Positions 25,339 through 34,063 of a DNA stretch of 64,000 bases are shown here, piece after piece. Position numbers and translations under genes: made by a program. This DNA is from JBGSIC01 sp041751875 (GTDB lineage: Bacteria; Bdellovibrionota; FAC87; UBA2466; JACKAF01): contig JBGSIC010000013.1 of assembly GCA_041751875.1 (NCBI GenBank), positions 1-64,000 of the forward strand. Reading direction: 5' to 3'. The notes beneath the pieces are model-generated. The model saw only the letters and a list, made by a program, of their open reading frames with translations, searched no databases and was not told the DNA's origin. The number at the start of each line of letters is the position of its first letter. Within the stretch, counting starts at the first letter, position 1.

Positions 25339-26177
25339 CGAAACCTAAGTAGCAAAGCGAGGTTCGATTTCACTGGAGAGGAAAGACGATTGCCGTCCTG
25401 GCGGCTTAGCGACTGACGCAATTTATCCCACTGTTCTTTGGAAAGATTGCGAACCGCCACCACCTCAGAGCGAATCACTTCCGCTCCGCCTTGAGTCAAC
25501 GACAAACGGCGCGGGTACACTCCGCCGGAGGGCATCTTCTGAAAGTTCTCAAAATTCCAAGCGGTGGAACGGCCTTCTTCCTGCCACTCTAGACGGCGAA
25601 TCCCTTGTACGTTTTTCTCAAAATAAACAATGCGCTTGTCGAGTCCTTCGTTCAAACCCACAACAGCGATGGCGGTATCGCCATTTTCAAGCCGCTTAAT
25701 CGCAATGTCGTCGTGTTTCACGTAGAATTTCTTGGGGTCATAGGTTTTCGGAGAACCTTCCGGTGTGTATCCCGAGCGGAACTCGTTCATTTGGTCCCGG
25801 TTTACAAAACGTTCCTCGCGCAAGCTGGAGGAAAAATAATTGGGATCTTTCAACAAAAAGTACTGGAGAAACAACTTCGAACTGCGCGCGAATCGACCGC
25901 CACTCCCAAAGTCGTATACATCCTTATCTACGCTGGCAACGCTGCGGCTGGAACGGTCTCCTTCGACTTCCCACTCAATAAAGATACGGTTGTCCCCGTA
26001 GTAAATATTTTCTCGCAAGATGCGGTTGCTCTCCCCCAGGTTGTGGCGAAGAACGATCTCAACCGGGGTATTTTCTTTGCGTCCCGAAAAAATTTCTTCC
26101 ACCATGGACGGTACGGAATACACGTACGCCTGCGCTGAGAAGCTAAGGAACAAAAGTAGGTAAACCGCTTTTTGCAT
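25335..26177 (-). CDS. Secreted protein of unknown function
   Basis: 280 aa from ATG 26177, where the signal peptide (to SAQA-YV) begins, with AAGAGG just upstream; the longer frame runs into galU. A mostly beta-strand protein with many charged residues and no Cys in the mature part. No family recognised. It lies between galU and priA in the same operon. Confidence 0.7.
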   Translation of the reverse strand: MQKAVYLLLFLSFSAQAYVYSVPSMVEEIFSGRKENTPVEIVLRHNLGESNRILRENIYYGDNRIFIEWEVEGDRSSRSVASVDKDVYDFGSGGRFARSSKLFLQYFLLKDPNYFSSSLREERFVNRDQMNEFRSGYTPEGSPKTYDPKKFYVKHDDIAIKRLENGDTAIAVVGLNEGLDKRIVYFEKNVQGIRRLEWQEEGRSTAWNFENFQKMPSGGVYPRRLSLTQGGAEVIRSEVVAVRNLSKEQWDKLRQSLSRQDGNRLSSPVKSNLALLLRFR

Positions 26178-26196
26178 AGTCCTCTTATATAAGCTG

Positions 26197-27087
26197 TTAG
26201 GCCAATCCCCGCAAATAGGATCGCAAGGGCCCTTCGAGCTCGGTGCGCCGTAGCGCCTCTTGAATTTGTGCCTGCAAAAAACCCATCGGGCTCCCCATAT
26301 CAAACCGGTTGTTACTTATCTCGGTGGCGTAGAGCGCTCCGTCCTTGGCCATCGCAGCCATCGCGTCGGTCAGCTGGTACTCGCCCCCGACTCCCGGCTT
26401 CACTGCCTCTAGGTAATCAAACAGACTCGGATCAAAGACGTACCTTCCCACGATAGCGTAACGGCTGGGGGCATCGGCGGGCTTGGGTTTTTCTACGGTA
26501 TTTTTTACCTTTACTGGCTCCGCTCCTACTTTTTTGCCACCAGCATCGATAACGCCGTACTTCTGCGTAGCGTCGGCTGAAACCTCCATCACCCCGACAA
26601 CGGACTTCTCCAGTTGGGCCGCCGACTGAATCAAGGTCTTTAAAGGGGCTTTCTTCCCATCCCAGGATGGGAAAATTTCATCTCCCAGGCTCACCGCAAA
26701 CATTTCTTTGCCTACGGCGGAGCGGGCGCACAAAACCGCGTGCCCTAAGCCCAAAGGCTGCTTTTGCCGGACGGAAACGACTTCACACATTTTTTCGAGC
26801 TGGCTCATTTTTTCCGCAAGCTCGTGCTTGCCGCGCTTCTCAAGCCAAAGAGTGAGGGACGGAGCGACATCGAAGTAGTCCTCTAAAGCGGATTTGCCCG
26901 CGCTGGTCACAAAAATAATTTCTTCTGCCCCGCCCTCGAGAGCCTCTTCGACAACGTAATGAATAGTGGGTTTGTCGATAATGGGAAGGAGTTCCTTCGG
27001 AACCACCTTAGAAAAAGGTAAACTGCGCGTTCCCAGACCTGCCACCGGGATGACTACTTTTTTTGCCTGCGTCCTAGGTGTGCTCAC
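26197..27087 (-). CDS. galU: UTP-glucose-1-phosphate uridylyltransferase
   Basis: 296 aa. The nucleotidyltransferase signature VIPVAGLGTRSLPFSKVVPK (about 12-31), with the GLGTR loop and catalytic Lys, is followed by ELLPIIDKPTIHYVVEEA and later SLGDEIF and the GVIDAGG substrate region. It makes UDP-glucose for LPS, capsule or exopolysaccharide, fitting lpxC next door and the polysaccharide genes at 5-7.5 kb. It is probably the first gene of galU-unknown-priA. Confidence 0.93.
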   Translation of the reverse strand: MSTPRTQAKKVVIPVAGLGTRSLPFSKVVPKELLPIIDKPTIHYVVEEALEGGAEEIIFVTSAGKSALEDYFDVAPSLTLWLEKRGKHELAEKMSQLEKMCEVVSVRQKQPLGLGHAVLCARSAVGKEMFAVSLGDEIFPSWDGKKAPLKTLIQSAAQLEKSVVGVMEVSADATQKYGVIDAGGKKVGAEPVKVKNTVEKPKPADAPSRYAIVGRYVFDPSLFDYLEAVKPGVGGEYQLTDAMAAMAKDGALYATEISNNRFDMGSPMGFLQAQIQEALRRTELEGPLRSYLRGLA

Positions 27088-27195
27088 GGTGTCTCCCTCA
27101 AAAGAACTAGCCTATCGCAAATCACCGACGCTGACGAGCTTGCGCTCCGCGATGTCCCTTTGTCTTTCTCGGTTTCTTTGGTAAGTCTGAGATTA

Positions 27196-28197
27196 ATGGC
27201 CATTCCCGACTATTTGAGCACCCCTTTCGGGTACCGCGTTCAAAAGACAATTTCAGCCCCCATCACGTTCACGGGCATCGGTCTGCACTGCGGAAAAAAC
27301 ACGAAAATTCAGCTACTTCCTGCGGAACCGAACGAAGGCATCTACTTTTTCAGGGTCGACCTGAAGAACGCCCGTCGCATTCCCGCCCATTTTGATTCGG
27401 TCGTCGCCACGGATCTTGCGACCACCTTGGGCGTGGCCGACCGGGAGGAAGAACGCGTAGGAACCGTAGAACACTTGCTCGCCTCTCTGTTTGCCATCGG
27501 AATCACCAACGTGCGCGTGGAAGTAGATGGCCCGGAAATCCCTATTCTGGATGGCAGCGCTTCTCCTTTTGTTGACGCGCTGGTGGATACCGGCGTTACC
27601 GTTCAGCCTTTTTCCACAGCGACCCTGAAAATTTATCGCCCCGTTCGTGTGGCAAAGAAAGGGGCCATCTGTGAGCTCTTGCCACGAGACCGTTTGCGTT
27701 TAACGACCTCCATTGAATTTGCCCATCCGGAGATTGGTTTGCAGACGTATGCAATGGATCTCACCCCAGTGGGTTTTCAAAAGGAACTTTGCTCGGCGCG
27801 CACCTTTGGATTTTTGCAAGACTTGGAACTTTTGAAAAAACACAACCTTGCTCAGGGCGCCTCATTGGAGAACGTGCTGGCTTTCTCCGAGACAGGAACA
27901 CTCAATCCTGAACTGCGACGCTACCGAGACGAATGTGTGCGGCACAAAGTTCTCGATGCGGTGGGAGACTTGGCACTGTGCGGATGTTGGATAGAGGGCG
28001 AAATGCTCAGCTATCGGGGCGGTCACTCCATGCACCGCTTGCTGTTGCAAACGCTTGCACAGTACCCAGGACACTGGGAGCGCTTGCCTCCCGAGCCGCT
28101 TCCGGCGATGGTTTTTGAAAAGGCTCCTGGCGCGTTCCATCTTCCCTCGCAGGTGGAGCCCAACGCGTACGCCTCGGTACTTTCTCTGCGGCTTTAG
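27196..28197 (+). CDS. lpxC: UDP-3-O-acyl-N-acetylglucosamine deacetylase
   Basis: 333 aa from ATG 27196. TISAPITFTGIGLHCGK near the start, the zinc-ligand motif TVEHLLA (His93), EIPILDGSASPF, HKVLDAVGDLAL with His and Asp ligands, and GHSMHRLL with the catalytic His. It performs the committed step of lipid A synthesis, so the cell has an LPS-type outer membrane. It is divergent from galU. Confidence 0.95.
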   Translation: MAIPDYLSTPFGYRVQKTISAPITFTGIGLHCGKNTKIQLLPAEPNEGIYFFRVDLKNARRIPAHFDSVVATDLATTLGVADREEERVGTVEHLLASLFAIGITNVRVEVDGPEIPILDGSASPFVDALVDTGVTVQPFSTATLKIYRPVRVAKKGAICELLPRDRLRLTTSIEFAHPEIGLQTYAMDLTPVGFQKELCSARTFGFLQDLELLKKHNLAQGASLENVLAFSETGTLNPELRRYRDECVRHKVLDAVGDLALCGCWIEGEMLSYRGGHSMHRLLLQTLAQYPGHWERLPPEPLPAMVFEKAPGAFHLPSQVEPNAYASVLSLRL

Positions 28198-28202
28198 GAA
28201 CC

Positions 28203-29099
28203 CTAGTAAACCAACAGGGTGAGAATTTTTCCCCACACCCATTTCAAGAAGGAAAAGATTTGCGGGATCGCAAAGCGATTGCTGCAGTCATAGCCCGAGA
28301 GAGCCTGCGAGCACTGGTCTAAGATACCCGTGTCGTAGAGTCGGTCGGTATCAGCGAGAAAATCAAAATTATCCCAGCGATTTAGATCAATATAATAGGA
28401 GAGAATGCGATCCGCGTTCCAGCTTCCCGCGTGCGCAACGCCGACAACTTGGAGCGCACCTTCGTCCGTCTCCCTAAACATGGGCCCACCCGAATCACCG
28501 AAACACGATCCCGCGCGATTGAGGGGACCCAAAATACCCCGCGCAACCACACTTGTGCGAGGGGTGTGCAATTCCACGTAATCGGTTAAGCGATAAACCT
28601 GGTTTGTTCCCGTGCGTTTGAGTCCCGCCCCCGTACGGTGTTCAATTTCATTGCAGCCATAGCCCACCAACCGAATGTGTTCGAGTTCAGCAGGACGTGC
28701 CCCTAAAAAAGTCACACCTTCGGCAGGAACTTTGTCTTCATCGAAAATGAGCACAGCCAAATCATTGGGATCGTTGGCGACACCAGGACCAAAGCTTTCC
28801 ACTTGGTAGGTACGAAAAATTCCGTACTGCGAGACCACCGTGTACTGACCGGCGGTAAGGGTGCAATGAGCCGCCGTGAGAACTGCCCGCGGGCTAACGA
28901 ATGTGCCGGTGCACAATCCAAACCCGCCGGGAGAGACCACTTTTACAACGGAGGGATAGTCGGTAGTCGTTTCAATCCCTTGATCGCTCGGAGCGTCGAT
29001 GCGTTCAAGGTTATAAGCGGAAGGATCGGCGCAATGGGGAAGCAATAGCAAACAAGCTGCTCCCACAAGAAAACTCAACATTGAATCAGATCGACTCAC
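28203..29099 (-). CDS. S1-family (trypsin-like) serine protease, probably secreted or lipid-anchored
   Basis: 298 aa. N-terminal hydrophobic signal; Cys23 in LLPHC could be a lipobox but has an unusual His at -1, so ordinary secretion is possible. The catalytic triad is clear: TAAHC, NDLAVL (Asp) and GDSGGP, with paired Cys as in trypsins. It is the last gene of the TPR-prmA operon and the second S1 protease of the window, not closely similar to the one at 7537. Confidence 0.88.
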   Translation of the reverse strand: MSRSDSMLSFLVGAACLLLLPHCADPSAYNLERIDAPSDQGIETTTDYPSVVKVVSPGGFGLCTGTFVSPRAVLTAAHCTLTAGQYTVVSQYGIFRTYQVESFGPGVANDPNDLAVLIFDEDKVPAEGVTFLGARPAELEHIRLVGYGCNEIEHRTGAGLKRTGTNQVYRLTDYVELHTPRTSVVARGILGPLNRAGSCFGDSGGPMFRETDEGALQVVGVAHAGSWNADRILSYYIDLNRWDNFDFLADTDRLYDTGILDQCSQALSGYDCSNRFAIPQIFSFLKWVWGKILTLLVY

Positions 29100-29129
29100 G
29101 TGCTCCCCAATCCCATTGCGAAAAACAGG

Positions 29130-29627
29130 CTAACGCGCTTTTCGTGACTTGGCCGAGACAGGTTGGTCGGATGCGGGCGAGTTCTTCGCACCGCGCCCTT
29201 TTCGACCTGTTCCGGTCACCCACAGAAAAATAAACAGAAGGACTGCCACCACCAAGGAGGCCGTAGCGGAAATCAAGAAGCGTTCAAAACCATGAAGGTA
29301 GCTTTCCGCACGAATGCCTTCTTCTTTACAGCTTACCAAGGCATTAGATACCAAAAATGGCTGAAATTTGTCGTCTGTGATGGTCTTATTCTTCAAGAAT
29401 TCAATGTTGTTACGCAAAGACTGTGCTGTTTCCGAGAGTACGGCGAGATGCTTATCCCAGCGCCGAAGAGCGTAAGGAACCTGGGTCTCAAAGCGCGCCA
29501 CGCGTGCGTCGAGTGCATCCACACAACTTACCAAAGCACTGAGATCGGCTGGATTCGAAACGGTGTTTGTTTCACCGTCGCCGAACGCGAGGGAAGAAAA
29601 AAGAGCGATGAAGAAAAGGCTCCTCAC
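29130..29627 (-). CDS. Secreted/membrane protein with coiled coil and C-terminal anchor, unknown
   Basis: 165 aa. A signal peptide (to about 16), a helical, coiled-coil-like periplasmic part with two Cys, a membrane helix (about 118-137) and a short basic cytoplasmic tail. It overlaps prmA by 4 bp. Not recognised. Confidence 0.65.
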   Translation of the reverse strand: MRSLFFIALFSSLAFGDGETNTVSNPADLSALVSCVDALDARVARFETQVPYALRRWDKHLAVLSETAQSLRNNIEFLKNKTITDDKFQPFLVSNALVSCKEEGIRAESYLHGFERFLISATASLVVAVLLFIFLWVTGTGRKGRGAKNSPASDQPVSAKSRKAR

Positions 29628-30499
29628 GCGGCTCCCCCCTGGGCACGCACGCTACACGCCATCCACTCACCCGATTCGTACAAGCGGGAGGGCTGAAACT
29701 CTGCGCGATCGAGTGATTCTTTAATCGCCTCTTTCTGCACACCCAAAAGCCCCGACAAAATTAAGGTGCCTCGCCGTTTCACGGCGGTCCGATAAGAAGC
29801 CATAAGATCCACGTGCGTGGCTAACAGAATGTTAGCGACAAGAAGATCAAACGGACCGGGGCACACATCAAGCGATCCGTGCACCAGTTCAATGCCTTCG
29901 CAGCCGTTGCGCTCAAAATTTTCTTTAGCAACGGTGAGTGCATCGGCGTCGACATCGGCAGCCCAGATACGCCGAATTCCCAACTTGTAGGCAACGATTG
30001 CAAGAATTCCGCTCCCCGTACCGAGATCTAAAAAACGAATGCTCCGGGCGGAGGTTTTCTCTAGTTCCTCTTCGAGTAGCTGCACGCACATCTGGGTACT
30101 GGCGTGAAGCCCGGTTCCAAACGCCATTCCTGGATCCATCAAAATAGGTGTGCGTCCCGGTGGAATGGGCTGATCACTCCACGTGGGTTGAAGATAGAAC
30201 GTTCTTCCAAGAGGCTGCGGAAAGCAGTACTTCTTCCACGCGTCGGCCCAATCGGTACGTTGCATTTTTTCAGATGTGAACGAAAAGGTTTTCTGACCGG
30301 GAAAGATCTGCGCAAGTTCAGCCGCGTAGACGTTGAGAGCCGCGGTAACGGCTGACATTTTTTCTTCTGGGAAATAGCTAAGTACCTGACCTAGCTCCTC
30401 CATCTCGGTAACGCCTTCCGCCCCATTTTCCCAAACAAAATTAGTAACGGCTTCGCGAAAGCCGGTAGCGACAACAATTTTCAACTCAAACCAGCTCAT
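29624..30499 (-). CDS. prmA: Ribosomal protein L11 methyltransferase
   Basis: 291 aa. An N-terminal substrate domain, then the SAM-binding fold: DPGMAFGTGLHAST (about 121-134) is the PrmA signature, LDLGTGSGILAI is motif I, and VANIL is the post-motif II element. It trimethylates ribosomal protein L11. It begins 13 bp after the TPR gene and overlaps the next. Confidence 0.93.
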   Translation of the reverse strand: MSWFELKIVVATGFREAVTNFVWENGAEGVTEMEELGQVLSYFPEEKMSAVTAALNVYAAELAQIFPGQKTFSFTSEKMQRTDWADAWKKYCFPQPLGRTFYLQPTWSDQPIPPGRTPILMDPGMAFGTGLHASTQMCVQLLEEELEKTSARSIRFLDLGTGSGILAIVAYKLGIRRIWAADVDADALTVAKENFERNGCEGIELVHGSLDVCPGPFDLLVANILLATHVDLMASYRTAVKRRGTLILSGLLGVQKEAIKESLDRAEFQPSRLYESGEWMACSVRAQGGAA

Positions 30500-30512
30500 T
30501 TCTGCCCTTTTC

Positions 30513-31796
30513 TTATTTCTGGCAAATGCCGCGAGCGCGTCGTTCGATAGAGGCCAACTTACGAGTGGCCTTTCGAAGTTCCGTGGGGACCTTGATCAAT
30601 TGGACAGCTCTAGCCCAGGATCGGCGCGCTTCACAAATTTTTCCTCGGCTCTCCATCAGCCAGGCGAACCACGCGTAGGTCAAGCCCTCACTGGGATCGG
30701 CTTGCATGGCTTTTTCGAAGTACTTTTGCGCTTCATCGAACAAGCTCATGTTCAAGTAGCAGATGCCTAGCTCTCGAAGTCCCAAAGGATCCTTCGGGAA
30801 CAAATTCAAATAGGCCAACAACTCCCCGGCTGCTTTTTCAAACTCCCGCTTATACCGCAAGACAACGCCGCGGCGAAGAAAATTACGCTTATCGGTGTTT
30901 CCGACTTTAAGTGCGTTTTCCAAATACATTGCGGCTTTTGGATACTCTTCCTCTTCGATCGCACGATCGATTAGTTCGCCGTAATACTTCCGCAGTTTCA
31001 CCTTCGCAATCTCACTCTTTGTGTTGAGGTCGAGCGCCTTCTGCCAGTATTTAATGGCGTCTCCAAACTGGCTCTTCTTCTCAAATAGAATCCCGAGTTG
31101 CTCAAGGACTCCGGCATCGCTGCGGTCGAGTCGGTAACACTCCGCCAGCCAGCGTCCCGCTTCAACCAAATTTTCTTGATTTAGATACAGAACCGCCAGG
31201 TTAAATCGGCTCGCCATGTGCTGCGGCCAACGGATTGCTGTTTGGGTGAGATGCACTGTCGCTTTCGCGTTCTCTCGGCGATTAAGATGGTGACGCGCCA
31301 ATCCCCAGTGAGCCCATCCATTCTTCGGTTGGTCGGCTACAAGTTGTTTGTAGATGAAGGCGGCCGTATCGATACGTCCCTGCTCTTCGTACATTTCCGC
31401 GAATAGCTGCTGCACGCGGCTACTGTATGGAGTGCCCTTGAACTCCCCTTCCAAACGATTGAGAAGATCGCGAGCCTGGTTAAACCGCCGCTTTTTAATG
31501 TTGGCGTAAACGTTGAGGAGTTGAACTTCCTGGCTGTACTTCGAATCGGTCAGCTTAGCTCGAATAAGTTCGGCGGCATCCGATCGGCCCGTGCGGTAAT
31601 AGACCCAGGCACAGTCAACCATGCCTTTCCCGTTCCCCCCATTGAGCACTTCGTACTGCCGGCAAATGGGAAGCGCCTCGGTGAGACGGTTTTGCGTTAA
31701 TAATAGATGCACCACTTCTTCATCCGCCCAGGACGTTCCTGACAAAAGAAACCCGACGGCGAGAAGGGTTTGTAGCGATTTGACGAAACGGTTCAT
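30513..31796 (-). CDS. Secreted TPR-repeat protein
   Basis: 427 aa from ATG 31796, which begins the signal peptide (to SWA-DE); a GTG lies four codons upstream. The rest is a string of about ten tetratricopeptide-like helix pairs, for example the repeats ending in WAHWGLARHH, LAVLYLNQEN and LGICYLNMSLFDEAQKYFEKA. It probably scaffolds a periplasmic complex. It heads the operon with prmA and two exported proteins. Confidence 0.85.
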   Translation of the reverse strand: MNRFVKSLQTLLAVGFLLSGTSWADEEVVHLLLTQNRLTEALPICRQYEVLNGGNGKGMVDCAWVYYRTGRSDAAELIRAKLTDSKYSQEVQLLNVYANIKKRRFNQARDLLNRLEGEFKGTPYSSRVQQLFAEMYEEQGRIDTAAFIYKQLVADQPKNGWAHWGLARHHLNRRENAKATVHLTQTAIRWPQHMASRFNLAVLYLNQENLVEAGRWLAECYRLDRSDAGVLEQLGILFEKKSQFGDAIKYWQKALDLNTKSEIAKVKLRKYYGELIDRAIEEEEYPKAAMYLENALKVGNTDKRNFLRRGVVLRYKREFEKAAGELLAYLNLFPKDPLGLRELGICYLNMSLFDEAQKYFEKAMQADPSEGLTYAWFAWLMESRGKICEARRSWARAVQLIKVPTELRKATRKLASIERRARGICQK

Positions 31797-32196
31797 CCGG
31801 CTAAGCACCTAAAATAACAACGAAACTAATTCGGCGGTCCCCCGCGCACGGCGGAGACCCTACCTGTCACTGATCGTGAAAAATCGCGTGAAACTTAAAC
31901 CCCGCAGCAAAATTGTAGGCTTTGTGTTTTCAAGGACTTACCTCTCCCTTGATTGGCTCCTCTCCTTCATCACCGCATCTCAGGCTGAATAGGCACGGCG
32001 CTGACAGGCTGAACCAACAAATTGTGCGAAACTCTCCTCATTTCCAGCATTTGGCGCCTTCTCGGGGTTGCTAAAATAAGGAGTGTCGGGGATTTGGGCA
32101 GGCTTAGTATTTGAGAGGATTAGGGGATCCCAATCGTGAAAAAACGTACGGCCAAACTTTAGCCAACTATCCAAGACATTTACGACTGTGTAATCG
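31797..32196. other. Intergenic region before the VWA genes
   Basis: No gene supported; the minus-strand frame through 31980-32276 has no ribosome site or family. A sigma54 site follows at 32197. I see no strong leftward promoter for the TPR operon. Confidence 0.45.
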
Positions 32197-32211
32197 CGGC
32201 ACACTCCTTGC
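32197..32211 (+). promoter_or_regulatory. sigma54 (-24/-12) promoter of the VWA lipoprotein genes
   Basis: CGGCAC (32197-32202), 5 bp, TTGC (32208-32211), with GG and GC 12 bp apart. The predicted start at about 32222 leaves a leader of about 29 nt. Confidence 0.6.
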
Positions 32212-32250
32212 TGATCAATGGGGTGAGATCCTTTTCTTATTGGAGTACGT

Positions 32251-34041
32251 ATGCGCAAATCCTTTCTGTATGCCACTATTGTGCTAGCCCTTCTATCGGG
32301 CTGTGCTCAAAACGGCTCGTTTGCTCAGCGCGACGAAGTCTCAGAATGGGATCAGATCTTCGCTTTCTCTGGTGAAAATGCGACTGCGGCGGTTAATCCT
32401 CCGACCGACATCATTTTTCTTCTCGATAATAGCGGCTCGATGCAGGACGAAACACTTCGTCTCAGAAACGCGCTCACCGAACTGACAGGATCGCTGGCAA
32501 ACGAACAACACGTCGACTACCGCGTTTACGGCCTTAACCTGTGGAGCATGTGGGCAAACTCACAAGGCGTGATGGAAGTTCAGAGCTACAATTTCGACTC
32601 ATACTCCGACCGAAATAGTTTTAGCGTGTTCAACACTTTTATTTCTGATGAAAGTTATTTTTCTCCCTTCATGGATTCGTACACGATTGAGAACGGAATC
32701 GCGCTGGCGGGAGGTGCTCTCCAAACGCACTATTTCCTGAAACCTGACCTCTCACGACAAACCAAAAATATTGAGTTTGTGATGATGAGCGACGAAGACA
32801 ACGACTTTCAGAAATATGTACACCCGCTGACCGGCGAAGTTCAGTACGCGGCCTATCGAGATTATCTGATGTCGGGCCCGAATATTTACAACTATCGTAT
32901 GGGTTATGATTCCGGCCGAACGACGCTCACTGTGGCAAACCGCTGTATTGCCTCCCCGAATACCTATAACGCCATTCCTGGAGATAACAGCGGACGCTAC
33001 TACTGCCGTACCAGTTCAAACGAAGGTAGATTCACGAGCTATACTGCTACTCACATCGCGGATGTGCCAAACAGCTATTTGTGCATGGTCACTTCAGACA
33101 ACCACACGCAAGAAATGGAACGCTGGAGCTGGGGTCCTGAATGTCGCATCAATCCGAACGCAACCTATAATCGCCAACTCACATCGCATATCTACAACTC
33201 AACCACGAAGACTTATGCCATGGCCCCGGGTGTAAACAATGCAGTCCCGGTAACTTGCACTGAGCAACAATACATCCCGACCGTGTACCTAAACGGAAAA
33301 ACCAACTGGAACTATTCGAACGTGCCCATCACTAGCATCACCACCGCTGCGTGCAAGTCCGGTTTTGCTACCGCCTACGCTCAGTATGGTGGATCAAACT
33401 ATAGTGTTTTGCTTGATCCCAGCTTCGTTGCCCCGCAAGGAGTCACGGTTGCCCCCTCCGCTCGGATACAAAATAATTTTTCATCCACTGAATATTATGC
33501 CACTGACGAGGAACTCATAGCGGCGTATCAGCTCATGGTTCCCAGCGCAAAAAACATTACGGTAGAAAGCCGTCCGGAATCTGAAGGGGCAGAAACCTCA
33601 CTCTACCTTTCCAATCCGCAAGACTTTAAACGCATGTTGAAAGAAAGATTTCCTCATCTCAACGTCGCGTTTAATGCGATCGTTGCGCAGAAAGACGGTG
33701 CTTGCCGTGAGGGCGATCAGTCAAACAACGTGGAAGGTAAACGTTATAAGCTGATGGCTGAAATGACCAAAGGATTTGTCGGTGATATTTGCGACCTCGA
33801 CTTTAAACCCCTCATGAAAAAATTGGCCAGAAACGTTTTATTTAACAGTCGTCCCCAATATCCTTTAAAGGGCTACGCCAACCCGCACGCCGTTCTTGAG
33901 GTCATCGACCAGGATACGGGAGATCCCCTAACTAAAGACGTTCACTATGAAATCACACCCGATCGCTTGCACATCCGATTTGTGGAAGGTGCGGTTGATT
34001 TATCACACAAGTTCAAAATCAATCAGATCCGGCCCAACTAA
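32251..34041 (+). CDS. VWA-domain lipoprotein (tandem copy 1)
   Basis: 596 aa. Lipobox LLSGC, lipidated Cys18. The von Willebrand A domain begins at about 51, with the metal-ion site DNSGS (Asp59, Ser61, Ser63) in IIFLLDNSGSM and a later strand EFVMMSDEDND at about 177. The VWA fold then appears to be interrupted by about 220 residues rich in Asn, Thr, Tyr and Cys, and to resume at FNAIVAQKDGAC (about 480). A C-terminal beta domain follows. It is likely anchored on the surface or outer membrane for binding. Its RBS region TTGGAGTACGT is repeated before copy 2. Confidence 0.85.
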   Translation: MRKSFLYATIVLALLSGCAQNGSFAQRDEVSEWDQIFAFSGENATAAVNPPTDIIFLLDNSGSMQDETLRLRNALTELTGSLANEQHVDYRVYGLNLWSMWANSQGVMEVQSYNFDSYSDRNSFSVFNTFISDESYFSPFMDSYTIENGIALAGGALQTHYFLKPDLSRQTKNIEFVMMSDEDNDFQKYVHPLTGEVQYAAYRDYLMSGPNIYNYRMGYDSGRTTLTVANRCIASPNTYNAIPGDNSGRYYCRTSSNEGRFTSYTATHIADVPNSYLCMVTSDNHTQEMERWSWGPECRINPNATYNRQLTSHIYNSTTKTYAMAPGVNNAVPVTCTEQQYIPTVYLNGKTNWNYSNVPITSITTAACKSGFATAYAQYGGSNYSVLLDPSFVAPQGVTVAPSARIQNNFSSTEYYATDEELIAAYQLMVPSAKNITVESRPESEGAETSLYLSNPQDFKRMLKERFPHLNVAFNAIVAQKDGACREGDQSNNVEGKRYKLMAEMTKGFVGDICDLDFKPLMKKLARNVLFNSRPQYPLKGYANPHAVLEVIDQDTGDPLTKDVHYEITPDRLHIRFVEGAVDLSHKFKINQIRPN

Positions 34042-34063
34042 CGAAGAGATTTTTGGAGTACTT

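Noticed and set aside
31980..32276. 98-aa minus-strand ORF before the VWA genes
   Set aside because: No ribosome site or family, and it runs across the promoter and start of the VWA gene.
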